Origin: VFMC01 sp044359565
GTDB lineage: Bacteria > Actinomycetota > Acidimicrobiia > Acidimicrobiales > Ilumatobacteraceae
NCBI GenBank assembly: GCA_044359565.1
Contig: JBIKLX010000026.1
Location: 1-25,646 of the forward strand
Direction: 5' to 3'
Length of the DNA stretch: 25,646 nt
In this document: positions 15,446 to 22,376 of the stretch, one piece after another
Layout of the letters: the number at the start of each line of letters is the position of its first letter
Position numbering within the stretch: the first letter of the stretch is position 1
Position numbers and translations under genes: made by a program
The notes under the pieces: generated by a model
What the model was told of the DNA's origin: nothing
Databases searched by the model: none
The model's input: only the letters and a program-made list of their open reading frames with translations

Positions 15446-16704
15446 TCGAGGTGGGGTCGGCGGTAGCCGATGGCCAGGAGGCAGTCGTCGACGTGGAGGG
15501 GATCGCCCGCCCAGTTGCCGATCTTGCCGGGGTCGGTTGGCGGAGGCGCTCTGTGGACGGTGTGGGGAATGGGGCGGTCGATGGGGGAGCCGTCGGCTCG
15601 GGTGACGGTGAGCGTGCGGTCGGGGTGGAGGGTGAGGACAAGTTTGTCGAGGTGGACGCGGCGGTGGTGGAACCAACAGAGGCGGATGAGGTTGCGCAGA
15701 CGGGTGGGACCACCCTTCAGCCGGTCGACCACATGGTGGGCCTCGAACGCGCCGGCGTGGTTGCAGCCCGGGAACTGGCAGGTGGTGTGGCGGAGCGCAA
15801 GCCACCGTCGCTGGCTGGCACTCGGCGACTTCTTGAGGTCGATCTGGATGGGCCCGGTGGGAGAGCGGAGCAGGGTCGTGACCGACCCGTCGCAGGCGAG
15901 CGCGTCGAGGATGTCGGGGTTGATGGCGGGCCCGTTGTCGAGGTGCGTGGCGCCATCGGGCTCGATGTGGGCGATGACCTGCGCAGGGGTGTGGCCACCG
16001 CCGGTGACCAGGTGGACGAGGGTGTCGGCGGCGCTGCTCGCCCATCGCTTGCCCGCCACCAGCGGTGTGGCGTCGCGTACGGTGTCGATGACCTGGCGGG
16101 CCCGGTCGGCAGGAAGGCGCACCTCGAGCACCATCGAGCCGTCGGCCTCGGTGTGCCAGGAGAAGGCGCGTTCGTCGAGCTGCCGGGCTGCGTCGTGGCC
16201 GGAGATGGTGCGGGCTGCCGATGTGAGTTTGGCGACCTGATTGGCGGTGGCGGCTTCGGTGATCGTGGCCCAACTCGCCTCGTCGTCGGGCGTAGCGACC
16301 CGGGTGACTTCGCGCACCTTCGACCACGAAAGCCGCCCGGCAGCGAGCGCGGCGCTGATGGTGGGAAGGGCAGGCAGGGCGCGAGCGACGCGCAACCGTT
16401 CGGTGGCAGCGGTGTACCCGAGACCGCACTTCCACGACAGCCAGTGCTGAGCGGACGTGCACTCCCAGGCGGCCCAGGCCTGCCGTCGGTCGAACTCAGC
16501 CAGGACGGCCAGCATGCGAGCCGTGCCCGAGGCCTCCCATTCAGCGTGGCTGACCAGTTCGGCCTCGAGGTGCTCGCTGGGCATGGCGGCTGGGTCGGGC
16601 AACGATGCGGGTGACGGCAGACCAGGCGAGGGGTGACCAGGCGGGGCAGGGGTCGATGACGGGCTGGCGGATGGGTGGGATGGGAGGGTGGTGGCAGTCG
16701 TCAT
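15397..16704 (-). CDS. DUF222 domain protein with C-terminal HNH endonuclease (13E12 repeat type)
   Basis: A 435-residue protein (438 if ATG 16713 is used). After a Pro/Ser/Thr-rich N-terminus, DUF222 is recognisable in EHLEAELVSHAEWEASGTARMLAVLAEFDRR, LSWKCGLGYTAATERLRVARAL and LSWSKVREVTRVATP. The C-terminal HNH domain is CQFPGCNHAGAFEAHHVVDRLKGG...NLIRLCWFHHRRVH, with all metal and catalytic His/Cys positions present. It is a presumed DNA nuclease, multi-copy in many Actinobacteria and named from the mycobacterial REP13E12 element; its biological role is not established. The last ~20 residues (DFSAEK...FLR) are encoded by the palindrome array and the stop lies inside one copy. ATG 16704 is preferred because a degenerate -10 (CACGAT) lies 7 bases upstream. 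Confidence 0.88.
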   Translation of the reverse strand: MTTATTLPSHPSASPSSTPAPPGHPSPGLPSPASLPDPAAMPSEHLEAELVSHAEWEASGTARMLAVLAEFDRRQAWAAWECTSAQHWLSWKCGLGYTAATERLRVARALPALPTISAALAAGRLSWSKVREVTRVATPDDEASWATITEAATANQVAKLTSAARTISGHDAARQLDERAFSWHTEADGSMVLEVRLPADRARQVIDTVRDATPLVAGKRWASSAADTLVHLVTGGGHTPAQVIAHIEPDGATHLDNGPAINPDILDALACDGSVTTLLRSPTGPIQIDLKKSPSASQRRWLALRHTTCQFPGCNHAGAFEAHHVVDRLKGGPTRLRNLIRLCWFHHRRVHLDKLVLTLHPDRTLTVTRADGSPIDRPIPHTVHRAPPPTDPGKIGNWAGDPLHVDDCLLAIGYRRPHLDFSAEKPTTTPAPFLR

Positions 16705-16711
16705 GCCGCCC

Positions 16712-16717
16712 ATCGTG
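16712..16717 (-). promoter_or_regulatory. Weak candidate -10 (CACGAT) of the HNH gene
   Basis: On the minus strand CACGAT, differing from TANNNT only in its first base, precedes ATG 16704 by seven bases. This spacing matches other genes in the window but the box is imperfect. The inverted palindrome at 16737-16752 lies about 20 bases upstream of it, in the -35 region. Confidence 0.25.
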
Positions 16718-16736
16718 CCAAGGGGGTGTGTGAGGG

Positions 16737-16752
16737 TTTCTCCGCTGAGAAA
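16737..16752. repeat. Fourth palindrome copy, inverted, upstream of the HNH gene
   Basis: TTTCTCCGCTGAGAAA is the exact reverse complement of the repeats at 15355 and 15430. It lies 24 bases before ATG 16713 of the HNH gene and 11 bases from the 3' end of the 2-oxoglutarate oxygenase gene. With the array on the other side it brackets the HNH gene in inverted orientation. Confidence 0.85.
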
Positions 16753-16763
16753 CTGCGGAACGG

Positions 16764-17741
16764 TCAGTCGAGAACGGCGTCGGCGAGCTGGGGGAACACC
16801 CGGCGCACCTTGGCGAGCAGCCAGTCGCCGTACACGCCGTGGAACTCGGTGAGGTCGGCCTGGTCCCAGCGGGCGGCCCGTTCGGCGGGTGTCACCCAGT
16901 CGTCGTGCAGCGGCAGCGGTTCGACCACGGCGTTCCACGACGGGTCGAGGAAGAACGGCAGCGAGATGCGGTCGTGGCCGGCGTGGTTGCGCACCCGGTG
17001 CGGTGTGCTGCGGTAGCGACCGCCGGTGAGCCGGTCGAGCATGTCGCCCAGATTGCAGATGATGAGATCGGGGTCGGGGTCGACCGCCACCCATCCGTCG
17101 GCGGTACGCACCTCGAGGCCGGGGGTGCCGTCGTGGGCGAGCAGGGTGACCAGGCCGTAGTCGGTGTGCTCGCCCACACCCCATCGATCGGGCGCGTCGG
17201 CCGGATGCGGTGGGTAGCGGAAGATACGGAACAGCACGGTGGGGTCGGCGGTGAGTCCGGTGGCGAACCAGTCGGCGCCCACGCCGAGTGCCGTGGCCAT
17301 CGCTGCCAGCACCCGCTGCCCGAGCGACTCCATCGCCGCCATCCACTCGGTCACCGCAGTGGCAAGGTCGGGCACGTGCTCGTGGGGCCACAGGTTGGGG
17401 CCGTGCAGCGGCAGCGGGCTGGGCGGCAACTCGCGGCCGACGTAGAACCCCTCCTTCAGATCGGGCACACCGGAGGTGAGCTCGTCGCCGAGCGGGAACC
17501 AGCCGCGCCATGCGGTGCCGCCACGGGCCAGACCCACCTGCTGCTTCACCTCGGTGGGTAGTGCGAACAGTCGACGCGCCGCGTCGAGCAGTTGCTCGCG
17601 CTGTTCGGCGGTGACGCCGTGACCGGTGAGGGCCACGAAGCCGTTGCGTCGACATGCGGCGTCGATGAGCGCGGGCGCGTCGCCAGCGGAGATGTCGACG
17701 ACGGGTACCGCAGAAGCAGGGTTCGGGACGGTGCGCTGCAC
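16764..17741 (-). CDS. Isopenicillin N synthase-type 2-oxoglutarate/Fe(II) oxygenase
   Basis: A 325-residue IPNS/DOXC-type oxygenase. The N-terminal DIOX_N region has VPVVDISAG and RRNGFVALTGHGV. The catalytic domain has His192 and Asp194 (GEHTDYGLVTLL), His248 (STPHRV) and the 2-oxoglutarate-binding Arg258-x-Ser260 (RISLPFF). GLEVRTADGWVAVDP and NLGDMLDRLTGGRYRST are standard family blocks. These enzymes hydroxylate or desaturate small molecules. The start is GTG 17741, chosen because TACGAT lies exactly 7 bases upstream. It is divergent from the DUF72 gene with only 24 bases between start codons. The substrate is unknown. Confidence 0.93.
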   Translation of the reverse strand: MQRTVPNPASAVPVVDISAGDAPALIDAACRRNGFVALTGHGVTAEQREQLLDAARRLFALPTEVKQQVGLARGGTAWRGWFPLGDELTSGVPDLKEGFYVGRELPPSPLPLHGPNLWPHEHVPDLATAVTEWMAAMESLGQRVLAAMATALGVGADWFATGLTADPTVLFRIFRYPPHPADAPDRWGVGEHTDYGLVTLLAHDGTPGLEVRTADGWVAVDPDPDLIICNLGDMLDRLTGGRYRSTPHRVRNHAGHDRISLPFFLDPSWNAVVEPLPLHDDWVTPAERAARWDQADLTEFHGVYGDWLLAKVRRVFPQLADAVLD

Positions 17742-17748
17742 GGACGAG

Positions 17749-17758
17749 ATCGTACTGT
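17749..17758. promoter_or_regulatory. Overlapping divergent -10 boxes (ATCGTACTGT)
   Basis: Minus-strand TACGAT (17754 down to 17749) is 7 bases from GTG 17741. Plus-strand TACTGT (17753-17758) is 7 bases from GTG 17766. The boxes share the TA at 17753-17754. Both mRNAs would be leaderless, so the full 24-base intergenic region is accounted for by the two -10 elements and their spacers; any -35 contacts must lie in the opposite gene's coding sequence. Confidence 0.65.
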
Positions 17759-17765
17759 GGGGACG

Positions 17766-18632
17766 GTGACGCGGATCCTGCACGTCGGCTGCCCGATGTG
17801 GGCCCACCGGCCCTGGGTGGGTAGGCATCTGCCCGCCGGTACACCGACAGGGAGCGAGCTGGCGGCGTACAGCAGGGTCGTGAACGCGGTGGAGGGCAAC
17901 ACCACCTTCTACGCCAGCCCGCCACCCGCCACCGTCGCCCGATGGGCGACGCAAGCCGCGCCCGGGTTCCGCTTCGTGTTCAAGGCGCCGCGCGAGATCA
18001 CCCACGACCGGCGACTGCGTGATGTCGACTTGCTCGTTGCGGCATTCGTCGAACTCGTGGCACCGCTCGGTGCGATGCTCGGCGGGATCACCTTTCAACT
18101 GCCGGCATCGTTCGTGCCCGGCGATCTCGGTGCACTGGCCGTCGTGTTGGCGCAGGCACCGGCCGAGGTCCGCTGGTCGGTCGAGGTGCGTCACCCCGAC
18201 TTCTTCAACGGAGCCTCCCGCGCCGCGCTCGACCGATTGCTCGAACGGTACGGTGCCGAGCGGGTGCTGTTCGACTCGCGGGCGCTGTTCGCCGAGCCGC
18301 CGCGCAGCGAGGCGGGCCGCGAAGCGTGGCAGGCCAAGCCGCGCGTGCCTGCGCTCACCGAGGCGCTGACCGATCGGCCGGTGGTGCGCTTCATCGGTTC
18401 CGACCACCCCGAGCGCACCGATGCGGGGCTGGAGCCCTGGCGCGGGGTGGTGGCACGGTGGGTGCGCGAAGGGCGCACGCCCACCTTCTTCGTGCACACG
18501 CCCGACAACCTCGATTCGCCCGGTCTCGCCCGGTCGTTCCACTCGGCGGTGGCCGACCTGGTGCCCGATCTCGAGCGACTCGCCGACCTGCCCGAGCCCG
18601 ATCGGCCACCCGAACAGGAGTCGCTGTTCTAG
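17766..18632 (+). CDS. DUF72 (YecE-like) TIM-barrel protein
   Basis: A 288-residue DUF72 protein of unknown biochemical function. Family features are LHVGCPMWAH near the N-terminus, YSRVVNAVEGNTTFYASP, GFRFVFKAPREITHDRRL, FQLPASF, WSVEVRHPDFF, VVRFIGSDHP and TFFVHTPDN. Conserved polar residues at strand ends suggest a hydrolase-like or endonuclease-IV-like barrel, but no activity has been settled for the family. The C-terminus is QESLF, similar to a beta-sliding-clamp binding pentapeptide. GTG 17766 follows TACTGT by 7 bases. It heads a plus-strand run with an aminotransferase gene 34 bases downstream. Confidence 0.9.
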   Translation: MTRILHVGCPMWAHRPWVGRHLPAGTPTGSELAAYSRVVNAVEGNTTFYASPPPATVARWATQAAPGFRFVFKAPREITHDRRLRDVDLLVAAFVELVAPLGAMLGGITFQLPASFVPGDLGALAVVLAQAPAEVRWSVEVRHPDFFNGASRAALDRLLERYGAERVLFDSRALFAEPPRSEAGREAWQAKPRVPALTEALTDRPVVRFIGSDHPERTDAGLEPWRGVVARWVREGRTPTFFVHTPDNLDSPGLARSFHSAVADLVPDLERLADLPEPDRPPEQESLF

Positions 18633-18666
18633 GGGGCGGGGTGCTGGTTGCGCGAGCATCGGTGTC

Positions 18667-20013
18667 GTGATCGACCGCAACCGACTCGCTGCGCTGCTCG
18701 ACACCGAGCGCGATCGCTTCATCGCCCTGCATCCCGCTTCGTCGCAACGGGCCGCTGACGCGGCTGAACACCTGCTCGGCGGGGTACCGATGCCGTGGAT
18801 GAACCGCTTGCCGGGGTCGTTCCCGGTGTTCTTCGCCGAGGCGAAGGGTGCGCGCATCGTCGATGTCGACGGCAACGAGTACATCGACTTCTGCCTCGGC
18901 GACACAGGGGCGATGGCAGGGCACGCACTCGATGGGGTGGCCGATGCGCTCACGGCGCAGGCCCGCCGGGGCATCACCACCATGCTGCCGAACGACGACG
19001 CGCCCTGGGTGGCCGGCGAACTGGCGCGCCGGTTCGGCCTGCCGGTGTGGCAGTCGGCGATGACCGCCACCGACGCCAACCGATTCGTGCTGCGCTTCGC
19101 CCGGCATCTCACCGGCCGCCCGAAGGTGCTGGTGATGGACTGGTGCTATCACGGCACGGTCGACGAGACCTTCGCCACCCTCGATGCCGAAGGGCAGGTG
19201 CAGCCACGGCCGGGTTCGATCGGGCCTCCGGTGCACCCGGCACTCACCACCAAGGTGGTGCAGTTCAACGACATCGACGCTCTGGCCGTGGCGCTGGCCG
19301 ACCGCGACGTGGCGTGTGTGCTGATGGAGCCCGCGCTCACCAACATCGGCATCGTGCTTCCCGAGCCGGGCTACCTCGATGCGGTCCGTCGCCTCACGCA
19401 CGAGTCGGGCACGCTGCTGGTGATCGACGAGACCCACACCATCTGTGTCGGCCCGGGCGGCGCCACCGCGGCCTGGGGGCTGGAACCCGACTTCGTCACC
19501 GTGGGCAAGACCATCGGCGGCGGCGTTCCGGTGGCCGCATACGGCATGACCGCCGAGGTGGCCGCAGCGCTGGACAGCCCGGTGAAGCACGACACGATCG
19601 ACACCTCGGGCGTGGGCGGCACCCTCACCGGCAATGCGCTGGCCATGGCCGCCGCCCGGGCCACGCTGTCGACCGCGTTGCGAGAAGAGGACTTCGCGCA
19701 CATGGTGCCCCTCGCCACCGCGTGGGCCGAGGGTGTGCGCCAGACCTTCGACGCAGCAGGCCTGCCCTGGCACGTGCAGCAGTTGGGGGCGCGGGCCGAG
19801 TACTGGTTCTGCCCGCCGCCGCGCAACGGCGCTGAGGCTGCTGCCGGGGTGGATGCCGACCTCGACCGGTTCATGCATCTGTGGGCGTTCAACCGGGGCG
19901 TCGTGCTCACCCCGTTCCACAACATGGCCCTGTTCTCGCCGCACCACACGATGGCTGATGTCGATCGGCACACCGAGGTGTTCGCCGCCGCTGTCGAGGC
20001 GCTCATGCGATGA
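18667..20013 (+). CDS. Class III (PLP) aminotransferase, glutamate-1-semialdehyde aminomutase-like
   Basis: A 448-residue fold-type I PLP enzyme. The N-terminal core shows GARIVDVDGNEYIDFCLGDTGAMAGH. PLP-binding elements are MDWCYHGTVDE, LLVIDETHT (Asp for the pyridine nitrogen) and VGKTIGGGVPVAAYG (Schiff-base Lys). The overall look (GDTGAM, HGTVDET, GGGVP) is closest to GSA-aminomutase-like transaminases rather than taurine-pyruvate enzymes, but no hemL context is present. GTG 18667 starts 34 bases after the DUF72 stop, and the TauE gene begins 7 bases after its own stop. It probably moves an amino group in a catabolic or modification pathway shared with the permease and sulfatase that follow; the substrate is unknown. 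Confidence 0.9.
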   Translation: MIDRNRLAALLDTERDRFIALHPASSQRAADAAEHLLGGVPMPWMNRLPGSFPVFFAEAKGARIVDVDGNEYIDFCLGDTGAMAGHALDGVADALTAQARRGITTMLPNDDAPWVAGELARRFGLPVWQSAMTATDANRFVLRFARHLTGRPKVLVMDWCYHGTVDETFATLDAEGQVQPRPGSIGPPVHPALTTKVVQFNDIDALAVALADRDVACVLMEPALTNIGIVLPEPGYLDAVRRLTHESGTLLVIDETHTICVGPGGATAAWGLEPDFVTVGKTIGGGVPVAAYGMTAEVAAALDSPVKHDTIDTSGVGGTLTGNALAMAAARATLSTALREEDFAHMVPLATAWAEGVRQTFDAAGLPWHVQQLGARAEYWFCPPPRNGAEAAAGVDADLDRFMHLWAFNRGVVLTPFHNMALFSPHHTMADVDRHTEVFAAAVEALMR

Positions 20014-20020
20014 TGGGTCG

Positions 20021-20749
20021 ATGACCGCCGTCGAACTGATCGCCGTGGCAGGGGCTGTGTTCGTCGCGTCACTCGTGCAGGTGCTGTCGGGGTTCGGCTT
20101 CGCGCTGCTGTCGGTGCCGCTGATGACGCTCGCCGTGGACACCCGCGAGGCCGTGGTCATCAGCACCCTGCTGGGCCTGGGCGTCACCACCTGGCAGGCG
20201 TGGCATCTGCGCGAGCACGCGGTCAAGCCGCTCGCCAACCGTCTCATCGCCGCCGCCTATGTCGGGATGCCGCTCGGGCTGTTCATCTTCGTGTCGGTCG
20301 ACGACCGCGTGCTGCGCCTGGTGCTGGGCGTGGCGGTGCTGGTGGCGGTGGGACTGCTGATGGTGCGCGTCGACCTGAGCGGGGCGCCGAAGTCGTTCGA
20401 CCTGGGCCTCGGTTTCGTGAGCGGTGTGCTGAACACCTCGCTGTCGACCAACGGTCCGCCCCTTGCGTTCGCACTGCAGGCCCGTCAACTGCAACCCGAC
20501 GCGTTCCGGGCCACGATCAACCGCGTCTTCGCCTTCAGCAACATCGTCGGGGTGTCGCTGTTCCTGATCGCCGGGAAGGTCACCGCTCACGGTCTGCTGG
20601 GCGCAGCCGTGGCGCTGCCGGCGCTGTTCCTCGGCCAGGCGTGCGGCTATCCGTTGCGCCGCTACGTGTCGCCGCAACGATTCCGCGTGCTGGTGCTGGT
20701 ACTCCTCGTGGTTGCGGCGTGCAGCGCCATCGCCTCGGCACTGCGATGA
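20021..20749 (+). CDS. TauE/SafE family permease (sulfite/sulfonate-type exporter)
   Basis: A 242-residue, strongly hydrophobic protein with about seven or eight membrane helices. The first pair carries the family signature around VQVLSGFGFALLSVPLMTLA, and the second half repeats it less clearly around LGLGFVSGVLNTSLSTNGPPLAFAL. TauE/SafE proteins move sulfite, sulfoacetate or related organic anions across the cytoplasmic membrane, though many members have unknown substrates. ATG 20021 is 7 bases after the aminotransferase stop and the sulfatase starts 7 bases after this gene's stop, so all three are very likely cotranscribed. The sulfatase neighbour supports a sulfur-linked role, by inference. 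Confidence 0.88.
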   Translation: MTAVELIAVAGAVFVASLVQVLSGFGFALLSVPLMTLAVDTREAVVISTLLGLGVTTWQAWHLREHAVKPLANRLIAAAYVGMPLGLFIFVSVDDRVLRLVLGVAVLVAVGLLMVRVDLSGAPKSFDLGLGFVSGVLNTSLSTNGPPLAFALQARQLQPDAFRATINRVFAFSNIVGVSLFLIAGKVTAHGLLGAAVALPALFLGQACGYPLRRYVSPQRFRVLVLVLLVVAACSAIASALR

Positions 20750-20756
20750 TGGTGCT

Positions 20757-22376
20757 GTGACCGCACACCAGCCGCAGTCGATGCCCCGCAATGTCGTCGT
20801 GGTGCTGCTCGACTCGTTGAACCGGCACATGCTCGGCAGCTACGGCGGCACCGAGTTCGCCACCCCCAACCTCGACCGGTTCGCGCACCGCGCCACGCGC
20901 TTCACCCGCCATGTCACCGGCTCGTTGCCCTGCATGCCGGCCCGGCACGACATCTTGTGCGGCGCGCTCGACTTCCTGTGGCGGCCGTGGGGGTCGATCG
21001 AGTTGTGGGAGCGCTCGATCACGGCCCACCTGCGCGATGCGGGTGTGACCACGATGCTGGTCACCGACCACCCACATCTGTTCGAGACCGGTGGCGAGAA
21101 CTACCACACCGACTTCGGCGGCTGGGACTACGTCCGCGGCCACGAGGGCGACCCGTGGAAGACCTGGCTCGATCCGTCGTGGATCGGTGTGCCCTCCCCG
21201 CCGGCGCGCGAGGCGGCGTGGTTCTGGCAACGGCGCCTCGGCGACCTCGCCCCGCAGATCGATCGGGCCTACGACCGCACCCGCACGCACTTCCGCACCG
21301 AGACCGACTTCCCCGGCCCGAAGACGATGAGCGCCGCAGCTGCGTGGCTGGCCGACGCGGCATCGAACGCGGGCGACGACGAGCGGTGGATGTTGTTCAT
21401 CGACGAGTTCGACCCGCACGAACCGTTCGATACACCGGCCGAGTGGACCGGTCGGTACGAGAGCGAGCCGTGGGAGGGCGATCGGTTGATCTGGCCGCCC
21501 TATGTGGTGGGCGGCCGCAGCGCAGGCATGCTCACCGATGGTGAGGCTCGGCACATCCGCGCCAACTACGGCGCGAAGTTGTCGATGATCGACCATTGGT
21601 TCGGCCGGGTGCTCGCCGAACTCGACCGCAGCGGGCACTGGGACGACACGGCCGTCATCGTGTGCACCGACCATGGCCACTACCTGGGCGAGGAACGGGT
21701 GAACGGCACGGGCGAGCAGGTCGACCTGTGGGGCAAGCCGATGGTGCCCCAGTTCGAACCCCTGGGTCATGTGCCGTTGCTCATCCACTGGCCGGGCTCG
21801 TCGGAGGGTGCCACCTGCGACGCGCTCACCACCGCCGTCGACCTCCATGCCACCCTGGCCGACGTGTTCGGGGTGTCGGTGCAGCACCGCACCCACGGCC
21901 GCTCACTGGTGCCGCTGCTCACGGGTGAGGCGACCGCTGTGCGCGAGTGGGCCATCGGCGGCGTGTTCGGCAACTGGGTGCAGGTCACCGACGGTCGCCG
22001 CAAGTACGCCCGGGCGCCCGAGGGCGACAACCTGCCGCTCAGCATGTTCTCGAACCGCTGGAGCACGATGCCGGTGCACGTGCGTGGCTTCGTCGAACTG
22101 CCACCGCCCGATGAACGCGCCTGGCTCGACCGCATGCCCGGTAGCCAGATCCCCGTCATTCGTCAGCCATTCGCGGCGGGCGACGCGCTGCCGTTCTGGG
22201 TGGCGCGTGGCCACGGCGGTCAGCACCACCTCTACGACATCGACGTCGATCCCGACGAACGCGAGAACCGCCGCGGCGAAGCGGTGGAGCGTGAGATGAT
22301 CGATCTGCTGCGCACCGCGCTGGCCGAACTCGAGGCGCCCGTCGAGCACCTCGCCCGGCTGGGCCTCAGCGACTGA
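20757..22376 (+). CDS. Type I sulfatase (formylglycine-dependent alkaline phosphatase superfamily)
   Basis: A 539-residue sulfatase. The activation motif C-x-P-x-R is Cys59-Met-Pro-Ala-Arg63 in GSLPCMPARHD, where Cys would be oxidised to formylglycine by a maturation enzyme not encoded here. Metal ligands include Asp19 in VVVLLDSLNRHM and the Asp-His pair in CTDHGHYLGEE; TPNLDRFA is a family hallmark. The C-terminal YDIDVDPDERENR is also standard. No signal peptide is seen, so it is probably cytoplasmic and acts on an imported sulfate ester, though phosphonate or phosphodiester substrates are possible in this superfamily. GTG 20757 follows the TauE stop by 7 bases. The 3' end overlaps the convergent MBL gene by 11 bases. 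Confidence 0.92.
   Translation: MTAHQPQSMPRNVVVVLLDSLNRHMLGSYGGTEFATPNLDRFAHRATRFTRHVTGSLPCMPARHDILCGALDFLWRPWGSIELWERSITAHLRDAGVTTMLVTDHPHLFETGGENYHTDFGGWDYVRGHEGDPWKTWLDPSWIGVPSPPAREAAWFWQRRLGDLAPQIDRAYDRTRTHFRTETDFPGPKTMSAAAAWLADAASNAGDDERWMLFIDEFDPHEPFDTPAEWTGRYESEPWEGDRLIWPPYVVGGRSAGMLTDGEARHIRANYGAKLSMIDHWFGRVLAELDRSGHWDDTAVIVCTDHGHYLGEERVNGTGEQVDLWGKPMVPQFEPLGHVPLLIHWPGSSEGATCDALTTAVDLHATLADVFGVSVQHRTHGRSLVPLLTGEATAVREWAIGGVFGNWVQVTDGRRKYARAPEGDNLPLSMFSNRWSTMPVHVRGFVELPPPDERAWLDRMPGSQIPVIRQPFAAGDALPFWVARGHGGQHHLYDIDVDPDERENRRGEAVEREMIDLLRTALAELEAPVEHLARLGLSD

Larger units (their letters stand above)
15355..16752 (-). mobile_element. Candidate HNH/DUF222 unit bounded by inverted palindromes
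   Basis: The outermost palindrome copies face each other across 1398 bases that contain only the DUF222/HNH gene. No transposase, integrase or target-site duplication was recognised. Neighbours on both sides (GNAT gene and 2-oxoglutarate oxygenase gene) look intact and end just outside. The layout suggests a self-contained insert or a nuclease with its own recognition sites. Mobility is an inference. Confidence 0.35.

Noticed and set aside
15397..17925. Single 842-codon minus-strand frame fusing the HNH gene with upstream sequence
   Set aside because: The part above 16713 is antisense or out of frame to the 2-oxoglutarate oxygenase gene and has arginine-rich shadow composition. DUF222 similarity begins after the ATG at 16704/16713.
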